The notes under the pieces: generated by a model
Databases searched by the model: none
The model's input: the letters and a program-made list of their open reading frames with translations, nothing else
What the model was told of the DNA's origin: nothing
Source of the DNA: JBBDRW01 sp040905265
GTDB lineage: Bacteria; Bacteroidota; Rhodothermia; Balneolales; Balneolaceae
Length of the DNA: 54,592 nucleotides
NCBI GenBank assembly: GCA_040905265.1
Contig: JBBDRW010000032.1
Coordinates: forward strand, 1 to 54,592
Reading direction: 5' to 3'
Shown here: positions 8,268 to 18,100 of the stretch, piece after piece
Layout: every line of letters starts with the position of its first letter
Numbering within the stretch: position 1 is the stretch's first letter
Program-made: the position numbers and the translations under genes

Positions 8268-8307
8268 AGAAAAAGGTTCCCCGGCAAAAGCCGAAGAACC
8301 TTTTTCT
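8268..8307 (-). terminator. Intrinsic terminator downstream of fliC
   Basis: A perfect 12-bp stem (AGAAAAAGGTTC at 8268-8279 with GAACCTTTTTCT at 8296-8307) encloses a smaller CGGC-AAAA-GCCG hairpin. Read on the minus strand it ends in a T-rich tract, so it should end the fliC transcript. It is 140 bases after the fliC stop. Confidence 0.8.
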
Positions 8308-8447
8308 ATTATGGGTCTTCCTGGTTCGGGATGAACCCGCCTGTTGCATATTCAGGTGGGTCCCGAACCGGAGGATCCCGGGCCGGAGGGTCTCTGCCGG
8401 GAAAGAATTCCCAGGTCAGAGCTCCGAGCCGGTCTTCCCCGTTATCG

Positions 8448-9707
8448 TTAGCCCAGAAATCCGAGTACGGACTGCGGGCCCATGTTTGCCTGTGCAAGAG
8501 CAGAGGTAGACGTCTGCTGCAGGATCTGCAGTCTTACAGACTCACTCTGTTCTTTGGCGAAGTCAGCGTCCATAATACGGCTGGCTGCGGACTGGTTTGC
8601 ACTGACAGACTGGGAAAGTGTCACTTCACGTACACTCAGTGAAGACTGTGCAATACCAACATTATTGACGCGGCTTGACATACTTTCGATCGCTGAATCC
8701 ACATCTGCGATAAAGCTTCGGAAGTCGTCAGCACTCCAATCGCTGAGGTCCATTTCACCCTGGCCGGTGGCATTTGCGGTGAATGTACCTGTTGCAGCGG
8801 TTTCATCAATTGTCTGCGTTGCAGTACCGTCAGCGTTGAAGTCACCCTCGAACTCTACATTGTAGGATTCGCCGGTATTGGTGTTGCTGATGGAAATGTT
8901 ATTTCCGTCGATCTCTGCACTCAACCCTTCGATCTCTTCATCTTCGATCAACTGGTTCAATGCGTCGACAACACCCTGGAGATCTTCCGCCCCGGTGTCG
9001 ATCGTGAGGCCGGTTGCAGATCCGACTGTATTTCCATCACCATCTTCGATCGTAATGGTGTTCACAGATCCGGATGTACCCGCAGTCGTTATACCAAATC
9101 CGATATCGGTTCCCGTTACGGTTGTGGTGCCGGCCGCAATATCTCCGGCCGCAGTTGACTCTCCGAAGAGTTCGTTGACATTTACAGCATCAAGGTCTGC
9201 CTGAATGGTATCTTCGGCACGCTCACCAACCTGGAAGGTCAGACTGAGAGCTCCCTCGTGGGTTCCGTCTTCACCGTTCAGCAGATCCAGATCCTGGAAT
9301 ACTGTGGACTGGGCAATCTCGTTGATATCCCGGCCCAGCTCAGCAATCTGATCGGAAATGTAACCCCGCTCGGTTGAGCCCAACGTATCGTTGGCTGCCT
9401 GTGTGGAGAGAGCTTTCATCTCGACAAGGTTGTCCATGATCGTATCGAAGCTCGACTCTGCAATATCGAGAACGGACTTTGCATCCCCGACGTTTTGCAG
9501 CGCCTGGTTCAATCCGGCAACCCGGCTGTTCAACTTGGTTGCAATTGAGTATCCGGCTGCGTCATCCTCTGCTCGGTTGATTCGAAGGCCGGTTGAGAGT
9601 CTCAGCTGGTTTTCAGCAAGACTTTTGTTGATTCGATTCAGTGACAACTGGGAGTCCAGCGACTGAATGTTTGTGTTTACTCTGTTAAGATCACCAAAAC
9701 TTGACAT
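8448..9707 (-). CDS. fliC: Flagellin
   Basis: A 419-residue flagellin, the main filament subunit. The N-terminal D0/D1 region is canonical (INTNIQSLDSQLSLNRINKS, then LRLSTGLRINRAEDDAAGY), as is the C-terminal one (VRLQILQQTSTSALAQANMG). The middle, about residues 190-330, is variable and rich in Thr, Ser, Gly and Asn; it would face the outside of the filament and is the usual site of O-glycosylation. A ribosome site AAAGGTGA lies 5 bases before the ATG, with a sigma-28-like promoter further upstream (9764-9790). The six genes upstream encode glycosyl-, amino- and sulfotransferases and probably modify this protein. Confidence 0.97.
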   Translation of the reverse strand: MSSFGDLNRVNTNIQSLDSQLSLNRINKSLAENQLRLSTGLRINRAEDDAAGYSIATKLNSRVAGLNQALQNVGDAKSVLDIAESSFDTIMDNLVEMKALSTQAANDTLGSTERGYISDQIAELGRDINEIAQSTVFQDLDLLNGEDGTHEGALSLTFQVGERAEDTIQADLDAVNVNELFGESTAAGDIAAGTTTVTGTDIGFGITTAGTSGSVNTITIEDGDGNTVGSATGLTIDTGAEDLQGVVDALNQLIEDEEIEGLSAEIDGNNISISNTNTGESYNVEFEGDFNADGTATQTIDETAATGTFTANATGQGEMDLSDWSADDFRSFIADVDSAIESMSSRVNNVGIAQSSLSVREVTLSQSVSANQSAASRIMDADFAKEQSESVRLQILQQTSTSALAQANMGPQSVLGFLG

Positions 9708-9763
9708 AATGTATCACCTTTATTGTTTGTTATGGATGTAGAATGTTGCGCTTGGTGAAAGAG

Positions 9764-9790
9764 TTATCGAATCCCGAAAGGCCGTCTTAA
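9764..9790 (-). promoter_or_regulatory. Sigma-28-like promoter of fliC
   Basis: On the minus strand TTAAGACG, 11 bases, TTCGATAA. This fits the FliA pattern (TAAAGTTT-N11-GCCGATAA) with the exact 11-base spacing, and lies 57 bases before the fliC start codon. The same spacing is seen before motA and fliS, and fliA itself is encoded in the window. Confidence 0.75.
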
Positions 9791-9820
9791 ATTTTTTTAA
9801 TAATTTTTTTTCAGGCTCTT

Positions 9821-10843
9821 TTAAACCGGCCTTCGGTACATTCTCTTCTTTATCTCCATATTTGCAGTCACACCCTCCGGCCTTTGTAACCGGATCTCAT
9901 CCAGTTCCCTCTTTTCGGCCAGCTCCAGTTCAATATCCGTCACCCGGCTGAGTTCCGTTGGAGAGAACTCAGGCAGATATCCCAGAAGTTTCATCTCGTG
10001 GTAACAGATCTTTTCGACTGATCGGACCTCCTCTTCTGACAACTCGGACCGGTACTTGTTTTTATTGCCGGACAGAACGCCCCTGGAGAGATTCTTCCAC
10101 GCCTGCTGAGTCTCAGCATTCTTTTGGGTCAGCCGGTCCTGATGAAAGGAGAGCATACCCTCTTCATACACCAGACCAAGAAGCGACAACATTTTTTCAA
10201 GTTCTTCTTCCGGGTTTTCGATCAGGTCTTCGTACCGGATCATCACAGCAGCCCCCTCTCTTTCCAGCTCTCGAAACAGCTTCAGATACTGTTGCTGATC
10301 CTTTTTCCACTGACGGGCAGCCTTGATAACACCTCCCGGATGAGCCGGATTCTTCTTCCATGAAAGCGCCATATCCCTGGGATCACGCACCTGATAGAGA
10401 TAGCGTGACGCCGGATAGTGGATCAGGAGAAATGGAAAAAATTCATAGAGTTGATTCTCCTTGATAAACAGATGCTCCTTCCCGTGCGCCTCCGCCTCTG
10501 CATAGAATATCCTCTCCAGCAGCTGCGCGATATCGCCTTCCGGTGCGAGTTTCCTAAGTTCCCCCGGTTTGAAAGAGTGTTCCCAAATTGAGAACGGCAC
10601 ATCCAGAAGAGATTGAATGTCCGTTAAAAGGGAGTCCCAATTTGAAGGGTGGTCAAGTGGTTCATATCGAAAAAGATTTCGGATGACCGGGTTAAAAATA
10701 TGTTTTGTGGATGGGCCGCAAACCGCGGAGTGGCCATTTAACAGCTTGGTAACAAAGTTGCTACCGGATCTTTCGGAGCACATGAGAAAATTCAGTGACA
10801 TACGATTTACTCCCGGTTTCTGTTTTAATTTAGACACTCTCAT
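9821..10843 (-). CDS. Sulfotransferase-family protein (first of two)
   Basis: A 340-residue cytoplasmic protein. The PAPS-binding 5'-phosphosulfate loop is CSERSGSNFVTKLL (residues 22-35). The 3'-phosphate block is YLYQVRDPRDMALSWKKNP (about residues 165-183), with the Arg-Asp-Pro-Arg-Asp core of the family. Such enzymes move a sulfuryl group from PAPS to a hydroxyl or amine, often on sugars. It overlaps the second sulfotransferase gene as ATGA and is the last gene of the island, just upstream of the fliC promoter. Transfer onto a flagellin glycan is inferred from position. The acceptor is unknown. Confidence 0.85.
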   Translation of the reverse strand: MRVSKLKQKPGVNRMSLNFLMCSERSGSNFVTKLLNGHSAVCGPSTKHIFNPVIRNLFRYEPLDHPSNWDSLLTDIQSLLDVPFSIWEHSFKPGELRKLAPEGDIAQLLERIFYAEAEAHGKEHLFIKENQLYEFFPFLLIHYPASRYLYQVRDPRDMALSWKKNPAHPGGVIKAARQWKKDQQQYLKLFRELEREGAAVMIRYEDLIENPEEELEKMLSLLGLVYEEGMLSFHQDRLTQKNAETQQAWKNLSRGVLSGNKNKYRSELSEEEVRSVEKICYHEMKLLGYLPEFSPTELSRVTDIELELAEKRELDEIRLQRPEGVTANMEIKKRMYRRPV

Positions 10844-11874
10844 CTTGTCGCCGGGTTTGAGGTGCTGTTTTCGAACTCGTACTCTTCCATCTTCCGGAGT
10901 GCCTCTTCCGCAGATTTCAAATGAAATGTACTGTCCGGTTTTGGCCCGGGAAGTTCAAATGAGGCAGACCCACGGTATGGTTCCCGAATCGGATTACCGA
11001 GCAGCTCCATCGAATTCTGAATGTCATGATATACCTTTTCAGGATTTCTGCAGAGCTCCTCATAATGGATCGTCAACGTGCTTCTCTTTGGAAATTCTGC
11101 AAACTGCTGTTCTATCGCACGATTTGTCAGCACAACCTGGCCGGCCAACTGTTCATAGAGCGTCATATTCTTCAATACCGGGTATTCCGGCGGCTTGAAT
11201 GAGTACCACTTCCCGGGTGTTCCGAAATAATCGATCCTTGCATGGTAGAGTGACGCCATATTTTGAATTTCCTCTCTCCGTATGTGCAAAAACAGAACCT
11301 GATCAATCAGCCGGTTCAGATAGGAGAGATTCCGGTTCAGAATCATCCCTTTCAACAGCATTGGCTTCCCGAATGAATGTTCCAGCGCAGCCAGTTCCGA
11401 AAGAAATCGGCCGGACGGCACCTGCCGCAACTCCTCCCCTGTCAGATACTGAATCTCTCCGAACCGGAAGAATCGCCGCCAGAAATACCAAAATTCATGA
11501 GGTGAAAGCGCTCCAGCCGTTTTCCCGAGTGTTGACCGGCAGGTCAATGCCTCGCTTCCAAAGAGCTCCCCGTGACGGTCATAATCAGTGAAAGTTTTCT
11601 GAATTAACGCCCCGATGTATGGCGCCTGGTAGAATCTTGAGATGATATTGCTTGGATATCCGAACAGGCCGGTCGATGCAAGCCACTGGTAGAGCAGAGT
11701 ACTTCCGCTTCTGGCATTTCCGACGATGAACAGAACCGGCCTTACCGGCCGGATAAACTCTTTTGTAAGGCTTTTCTCATCATCATCAAGGGTTTGGTTT
11801 AACAGTGACAGTATCTCTTCCAGGTCAGGATCTCTTTTATGAACTTTGTTTCTATCGCCGTTATCCATTTTCAA
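10840..11874 (-). CDS. Sulfotransferase-family protein (second of two)
   Basis: A 344-residue protein with the phosphosulfate loop FIVGNARSGSTLLYQWL (residues 49-65) and later FLHIRREEIQNMASLYHARI, the likely 3'-phosphate block. It is distant from the neighbouring sulfotransferase: the loop sequence and spacing differ, so it is not a recent tandem duplicate. A long N-terminal stretch (1-45) is charged and family-atypical. It overlaps the PLP-fold gene upstream by 14 bases and the next sulfotransferase by 4. The two enzymes may act on different positions of the same glycan. Confidence 0.82.
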   Translation of the reverse strand: MKMDNGDRNKVHKRDPDLEEILSLLNQTLDDDEKSLTKEFIRPVRPVLFIVGNARSGSTLLYQWLASTGLFGYPSNIISRFYQAPYIGALIQKTFTDYDRHGELFGSEALTCRSTLGKTAGALSPHEFWYFWRRFFRFGEIQYLTGEELRQVPSGRFLSELAALEHSFGKPMLLKGMILNRNLSYLNRLIDQVLFLHIRREEIQNMASLYHARIDYFGTPGKWYSFKPPEYPVLKNMTLYEQLAGQVVLTNRAIEQQFAEFPKRSTLTIHYEELCRNPEKVYHDIQNSMELLGNPIREPYRGSASFELPGPKPDSTFHLKSAEEALRKMEEYEFENSTSNPATR

Positions 11875-12817
11875 TCACCTCCAGGATCCGGTCCATCTCC
11901 TCTCTGCCGTATCGTTGATCAATCGGCAACGGTATCAGCCGGTCAGCCAGGTGATACTCCAGTGTAGAGGAGTCGGTTCGGGCAAGTACGTCTCGCCAGT
12001 ATTGAGCTGTATAGATTCTGTTCCGTGTTAATGTTTCCCGCAGATCTGTCCGGCCGCACAGGTAGGGATAAACCATCGGCACACTCCCCTCCGGAAGTCT
12101 GTGCGAAAACCGGTTTGACTGTTTCAGGTGCCGATCCAGATATAAGTAGTTCTCCAGCCTCACTCTTCTGACCCGGCCATAATCAATGCTTCTCAGAATC
12201 CGCCGGCCGAGGGGGGACATCCCCTGAACGGGTGCATTCTGAAACGAGTTCTCGTGTTCCTGAAAACCGGAAAAAGCAGCCTCTGCACCCATATCTATAC
12301 GTTCTGTCAAATACCCGGGCCTCCCGGATATTCGTTTGAATTCCGGAATTGTTTGCGTCTTCAGATTCGTAAAGAGATAGGAGCCGTCCGGAACCCCGAA
12401 GAATTTTCGGGCAGAGTAGAAGGTACTCACTCCCGGAATCGAACGGCTGAAGAACGACTGGGCATTATCTATAATGAGACTGCCAAATTTTTCCGACAAC
12501 ATTTGTACCTGATGGCTAAAGATTCCAAAATAGTTGACATAAAGCAGCAGATCTCGTTCTCCCGCATCCGGGTCGTCAATAATTGGCCACATCTCCTCAT
12601 CCAGATGAAAAAACCGGCACTCCGCTCCTGCATGCCGGACTGTGTCGACCATCGAGTTACAGATAAAGTGTGGAAGCCATACACACTCTGCCTCACTGGC
12701 TTTTACAATGAGTTCGAATGCCATCCGGCCAGAGCCTGTCCGGAGCGCCCCCTGGTGGTATTCACTGCCGGTTGACAACTCAAGTTCGAAAAATCCGCCG
12801 ATCGCTCCCTCTGTCAT
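11861..12817 (-). CDS. Reduced DegT/DnrJ-like PLP-fold protein
   Basis: A 318-residue protein from ATG 12815-12817, which begins one base after the upstream TGA is entered (TGATATG); longer frames upstream lie inside the ATP-grasp gene. LLYVNYFGIFS and IIDNAQSFF (Asp117, Gln120) match the PLP-ring Asp and Gln/His region of DegT-family aminotransferases, and STFYSARKFFGVPDG carries Lys138 where the Schiff-base Lys sits. It is about 60 residues shorter than typical DegT enzymes and clearly diverged from the full-length member at 13966. It may be an aminotransferase, a dehydratase-like variant, or a partner subunit. Confidence 0.7.
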   Translation of the reverse strand: MTEGAIGGFFELELSTGSEYHQGALRTGSGRMAFELIVKASEAECVWLPHFICNSMVDTVRHAGAECRFFHLDEEMWPIIDDPDAGERDLLLYVNYFGIFSHQVQMLSEKFGSLIIDNAQSFFSRSIPGVSTFYSARKFFGVPDGSYLFTNLKTQTIPEFKRISGRPGYLTERIDMGAEAAFSGFQEHENSFQNAPVQGMSPLGRRILRSIDYGRVRRVRLENYLYLDRHLKQSNRFSHRLPEGSVPMVYPYLCGRTDLRETLTRNRIYTAQYWRDVLARTDSSTLEYHLADRLIPLPIDQRYGREEMDRILEVIENG

Positions 12818-12818
12818 A

Positions 12819-14018
12819 TCAGGCGACCTCGGCAGAGATGAAGTCATGCATTCGGTCCATCTTCTCCAGCATCTCACGTTTTGATTCAAATTGAAGGATA
12901 TAGGTACCGAGTATGTGATGGGAGCCATCGAACCGCTCTACTTTCTCCCCTTTCCTGGAAATAAATGTCTCTTCTACGATGTGCTTCCGGATCTGATCGT
13001 CTATCCGCACAGACTGTAGCGTTCCGCTTCTGCGTGCATGCAGAAGATAGGAGGAGAAATACCCCTTACACCCGGCCGGCTGCAGATCTGAACAATCTTT
13101 GCCCAGGGCACCCTCTACCGCATACCGGATCAAATCGACACCGGTAGCATACCGGATTACCTCCGGTATCAGATTGCCGCCGCTTCTCGGCCCGATCTCG
13201 AGCAGGTAAACCCGGCCATCCTGGCTTGTGATAAACTCAATATTCAATCCGCCAACACGCATCCCCAGCAACCCCATCACCCGGTTTACCTGCTGCCGCG
13301 CCCTGCGTTGAATCTCTTCCTCTTCTACATATGGGAAACTGCTTCCGACCGGTACATACAGATTGCATCCATCATCGATGTGTTGAGTTCCAAAACAGCT
13401 GAAAATCAATTCTCCATTCCAGACGAACCCGTCACCATCCATTTGATAGGTTCGACGGTGGATAAATTCCTCCACAACAACCTTCTTTTCCCTGGAGAAT
13501 GTGAGAGCCTTCTGAAATGCAGGGCCAAGTTCACTCCGATTCTCTATTCTTGTAACTCCTTTTGACCCAGAGGAATCAACCGGTTTTACGATCACACTGC
13601 CGCTCTTCAACAGGAATTCCGCATACACTTCCGCTTCCGGTTCAGATGTAAATGAGCGGGATTCCGGAACCGGAAAGCCGTGTTCTTTCAGAAAATTTCG
13701 AAACAAATCCTTCCGTTGCAGTGTCAGAACGGATCGGTATGGATTCCCGGGCAGGCCGAGTTTTTCGGATACATAGGCAGCCGTTGGAGCACCGGGGTCA
13801 GAAGCATATGAGAGTATTCCATCGATCTCTGTCTGTTCAGCCAGAAGAAGAATCGCATCCTTGTCGACGGTACTGATGTTGTGATACTCATCCGACCAGT
13901 AATGGCCGGGGTTATCCGGTTTATAGTCGGCAGTAATCACATGGTATCCAGCCTCCTTCGCATATTTAATAGCCGGCACCTGTAAGTAACTTGCGCCTAA
14001 CATCAAGATCTTTTTCAT
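12819..14018 (-). CDS. ATP-grasp ligase (carbamoyl-phosphate-synthase-like)
   Basis: A 399-residue protein. It begins with a Rossmann-like MKKILMLGASYLQVPAIKYA and TADYKPDNPGHYWSD. The ATP-grasp core follows, with FPVPESRSF, SVIVKPVDSSGSKGVTRI (the phosphate-binding loop, near residue 145), KVVVEEFI, and GGLNIEFITS...LLEIGPRSGGNLIPE, which holds the metal-binding Glu and Asn-type residues. Such enzymes join a carboxylate to an amine or other nucleophile with ATP. Next to two PLP enzymes, it could attach an amino acid or small acid to an amino sugar; this is inference. It overlaps the aminotransferase gene by 53 bases. Confidence 0.85.
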   Translation of the reverse strand: MKKILMLGASYLQVPAIKYAKEAGYHVITADYKPDNPGHYWSDEYHNISTVDKDAILLLAEQTEIDGILSYASDPGAPTAAYVSEKLGLPGNPYRSVLTLQRKDLFRNFLKEHGFPVPESRSFTSEPEAEVYAEFLLKSGSVIVKPVDSSGSKGVTRIENRSELGPAFQKALTFSREKKVVVEEFIHRRTYQMDGDGFVWNGELIFSCFGTQHIDDGCNLYVPVGSSFPYVEEEEIQRRARQQVNRVMGLLGMRVGGLNIEFITSQDGRVYLLEIGPRSGGNLIPEVIRYATGVDLIRYAVEGALGKDCSDLQPAGCKGYFSSYLLHARRSGTLQSVRIDDQIRKHIVEETFISRKGEKVERFDGSHHILGTYILQFESKREMLEKMDRMHDFISAEVA

Positions 14019-15105
14019 AGGACTGTGTTAACTGGTCTTTGATAATTGTGGCGATGAACAACTGATCACTCTGCGTCAGGTCATGATAGAGAGGAAGACA
14101 GAGAACCCTGCGGGAGAGCCTGGATGAAATCTCCATCCAGTAGGATTCAACATAGTCAAGTTTGTCAAGGCTGGGGTAGAAGTATCGGCGGGGAAATATT
14201 CCCTCATCCTCTAAACGCCCCATCACCTGCAGAAGAGTAGTTTCATCACGAAAAAGAACCGGATAGTAAGAGTTGTTACAATGTGTGCCGGAACGAATAG
14301 CCTGGCGGGCCAGTGGCAGCCCCTTCAGAAGCTGATTATAAAGCCGACACTGCCTTTCCCGTACATCAAGTATCGATTCGACATACCCAAGATTGCACAA
14401 TCCCATCGCGGCATGCAGTTCCGAGTTCTTCCCGTTGATCCCCACACCATTGAACTTGCCCGGGCCGTCATGGCCAAAGTTCCTCATATAGTTCAATCGT
14501 TCATACAGATCCCGGTCTTTTGTCATCAGGGCCCCGCCTTCAACTGTATGAAACAGCTTCGTCGCATGAAAACTGGTTGTACTGATATCTCCGTGGCTGA
14601 AAATGGATGAGCCACGATACCGGGTGCCGAAACCGTGTGCAGCATCGTAGATGACGTGCAGGCCGAACCGGTCGGCAATCTCCCGGATCTTCTCCACATC
14701 ACAGGGATTTCCGAATACATGAGTTGCCAGGATGGCCGATGTCTTTTCTGTAACCGCCTCTTCGATCAGCTCCGGATTAATATTGAACGACTCCGGATCA
14801 ATATCTACAAATACCGGCGTGCAATGCTCCCATACGATGGCACTTGAGGTAGCAACAAATGAAAATGGGGTAGTAATCACCTCACCGGACAGGCCGAGCG
14901 CCTTGATGGCAAGCTGAAGTGCAACGGTTCCATTAGAAACAAATAGCAGATTCTCGACGCCCAGGTAGTGCTGTAATTTCTGTTCCAGTTCCTGAACAAG
15001 GGGGCCGTTGTTTGTCAGATATTCTCTCTGCCAGATCCCATTCAGATACTCTTCAAACTCCTTTTTCGGCGGCATAAAGGGCCGTGTCACTGGGATTGTC
15101 TTCAT
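13966..15105 (-). CDS. DegT/DnrJ/EryC1/StrS-family aminotransferase
   Basis: A 379-residue, full-length sugar aminotransferase of the kind that puts an amino group on nucleotide-linked keto-sugars using PLP. NGTVALQLAIKALGLSG binds the cofactor phosphate, VIYDAAHGFG holds the ring-stacking Asp and His, and TSFHATKLFHTVEGG holds the Schiff-base Lys. The C-terminal half is typical, with GTHCNNSYYPVLF. It lies 4 bases after the OGT-fusion gene and overlaps the ATP-grasp gene. It is expected to make the amino sugar precursor for the flagellin glycan. Confidence 0.9.
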   Translation of the reverse strand: MKTIPVTRPFMPPKKEFEEYLNGIWQREYLTNNGPLVQELEQKLQHYLGVENLLFVSNGTVALQLAIKALGLSGEVITTPFSFVATSSAIVWEHCTPVFVDIDPESFNINPELIEEAVTEKTSAILATHVFGNPCDVEKIREIADRFGLHVIYDAAHGFGTRYRGSSIFSHGDISTTSFHATKLFHTVEGGALMTKDRDLYERLNYMRNFGHDGPGKFNGVGINGKNSELHAAMGLCNLGYVESILDVRERQCRLYNQLLKGLPLARQAIRSGTHCNNSYYPVLFRDETTLLQVMGRLEDEGIFPRRYFYPSLDKLDYVESYWMEISSRLSRRVLCLPLYHDLTQSDQLFIATIIKDQLTQSYEKDLDVRRKLLTGAGY

Positions 15106-15109
15106 ACTG

Positions 15110-18100
15110 TCAGCTGTTTCTGTTCATATGGCGTTCCATAATGTTCAGGAGGTTTACTGCATACTGCTCAAGTGAAAACTCACTGTTGATAATCGCCCGG
15201 CCAGCTTCAGCCCGGCTTTGCAGAACATCCCATTTTTCTGAGAGATACTCCCCGATATCAGCCTCTTCTGTCCCGAGCAGCCCGACACCCTTCTCGCGCC
15301 CAAACACCCTCTCCAGTGCCAAATTACTGTCCGAAACCAGAAAACAGCCATGTGCCAACCCGTTGCGAACCCGACCGTGGATCATGTCCGGATAGGTCGG
15401 GTTGCAGTTGAGGACTATTTTGGAATCTGCATAGAGAGCTTCAAGTTCACCGGCAGGTATTTCACCTGCCCATTCGATATTTTCCTTACCGCTGATTTCC
15501 GGAATGGCGCGTGTCACTTCCGGTTTGGCCGTCACCACAATTCTGAATTCATTCGGAACTCCGGCCAGGCTTTTGAGCATCCGGAGCCGTCTCTCTTTTC
15601 GAATCTCCCAATCGATCAGATTGAGGACACTCATCCAGCCGAAATTTGCCTGTGTAACAGGCTTTCGAAAACGATAAGGCTCTCCATATTTCGATTCTGC
15701 ACTGGAAAGAAAAATCTCCAGCAGTGTCGAATCAGTCTCTTCGAGTGCCCGATGAAAGACCTCCACCCCAAGTTCCACAGCGGCTTCCCCGTATGTTTCC
15801 AGAGACTCTTCCAGCCGATTGCCATTCTGGAAAAATTTATGAAGCCCCCAGGGTATGAGAAGATCGATTGAGCGTTCAGATAGAGGGACAATTTCCTGAT
15901 CCCTTAACCTGCCGTGCCGCAGGGCCGGCGGCGGAACTCTCTCGACCAGTTCCACCGGGTTATGCTTCTGATAAATGGTTTTGAATTCATACGAAAGGGA
16001 GGCACAGGGTGTCAGAAACAGGGTGGAGGAGGCACACCGCATCATTCTCTTCCACATAAACTCCGAATAGGGATGGTCTGCCAGTACAGCGAATACCGGG
16101 ACGTTGAGAAGATCGAACAGATTCCTGTTTACATTCAAATCCGCTTCAACCCAGAGGTCATACCCCATTATATCGGAGAATACCGCATGGCCGTTCTTAT
16201 TTCCAGCTTCAGTGACAGCGTTGATAAAATCCGGTCCTGATGCTGATACAACTGAGGTCGCAACTCCCATTTTTCGGATCTCTGCAGCCAGATTCTGAAT
16301 ACGAATCTTATGTAACCCATACGAACTGCCGTTCCTGTCCGGTGCAACCAGGTGCAGGTGTGTAAGTGTCTGATGTTGTTTCGCGCCGGCCGTACCATTC
16401 AGTTTCGGGGTTCCGTTAGTCACGGATTCTGGGTCATGGCCCGGCCGCTCTCTAACGTCCCCATTCGTTATATTTTGTCCCTCTTCCTGATTCCCATTCC
16501 TGAGTCCTGAAATCAATGTTTCCATCTCACTCTTCACAGTCTCGATTCCGTTTGTCTCTTGCAGCTTCAGATCTGTGGACGGACTGCTCTCCCGTTCATG
16601 TTCATTTTGCTGTTCGCCGGACTCTTTCAGTAATGCCACATCAATATTTGACTGCCACTCCCCTTCGTCCAAATCATTTTCATAACTCTCTATCCGCTGG
16701 CTCCACATCTCCCGCAGAGCTGCGGCAAGATGCCTGCCAAAACGGGGGCCGTTACAGAGGGGCGATCCGGCAACCTTCGGCCGCATTTTCTCTCTGAGTT
16801 GAGAGAGAGTCTCCAGGTCTGATGCCAGTTCAACTGCTTTTTCAACATATGTATCCCAGCTGTCAGCTATCCATTCTGAAAACCCGGCATTGTTCAGATG
16901 AGTCGCGGAGTGACGCCCTGCAAAGGTGGGGCCGGGACGTGTGATAACCGGCACACCCATCCAGATCGATTCACATGTCGTCAATCCGCCGGAGTACGGC
17001 CAGGGGTCCAGCGCAATATCCACCCGGTTGTAACAGGCCAAAAGTTCGGAGTGCGGTGACTGCCCCTCAAACTGTACTCTCTCTGTTGAAACCCCCAGCC
17101 TCTGAAGAGTTGCCGTAATCCGGTTTTGAAGTGCTTTGGTCTGGTACTGCCTGCTCTTCAGAAAGAGCCGGCTGTCCGGCACACAGTTCAGAATTTCCGC
17201 CCATTTTTCGAGAATCCGATCATTGACCTTTGTCGGATTGTTGAAGCATCCGAACGTTACATACCTGTTCTTCAGCGCTGGCAGCGGAGCGACTTCCGGT
17301 GCAACTTCCGATGGCAGATAACAGATATAGCCATCCGGCATACGTACCAGTTTCTCCGTATAGTAGGGCTCATCACCGGCTGGTGTTTCAATAGAGTCGG
17401 TGATGAAAAAATCCACCGATTCCAGCCCTGTTGTGTTAAACTGCCCCCCTACCCACTTCACCAATACAGGCGCCGGTTCCAGGACCAGAGTTCGCAATCG
17501 GTTATCTGCCGAATGTCCGGAGAGTTCAATCATAATATCGATCTTGTCCTCACGGATCACCCCGGCTATCACGTCATCACTATATCCGAGTACAGAGACC
17601 CACCGGTCGCTTGCCGAGTGGATCCTGCGGGTGATTGCGTCCACCCTGCTATTGGTCGTATAGCAGTAGATTTCAAACTGATCCTTTGGAAGGTTTTCCA
17701 GCGCCGGCGTGATCATTCTCCCCACAGGATGGCTCCAAAAACCACCGGAAATCAATCCGATTCGCAATTTTTTATCCCGGCTCCTCACTAATGGACGCGG
17801 CCTGTTCGGACGCTTTTCAGGTGCAAACTGCCGGTCCCACAGGAGATGTGCGTCAAAGATCTCTTTCCTGGAACGAGTCGGATTGTAATGCAAACCCATC
17901 AATAGGTTCGAAAGTGTTACGGGGTCGTTCGGGTCCCGTTTGAATGCATGTGCGTATTGGAATTCTGCCTCTCCGAACTCGCCAAGTTCCAGTTTGCAGA
18001 GAGCATAATTGGTTCGCAGCCCTGCCAGTTTCGGGAACTCGGAAATCAATGCCTCATATTCACGGCAGGCTCGTTCATAGTCTCCCCGCCGCTTGTAAAA

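Noticed and set aside
8172..8642. A 156-codon plus-strand frame across the fliC terminator
   Set aside because: It runs antisense into the conserved end of fliC and through the terminator hairpin; no motif.
9821..11874. The two sulfotransferase genes as a recent tandem duplication
   Set aside because: The PAPS-binding loops and the overall sequences are very different.
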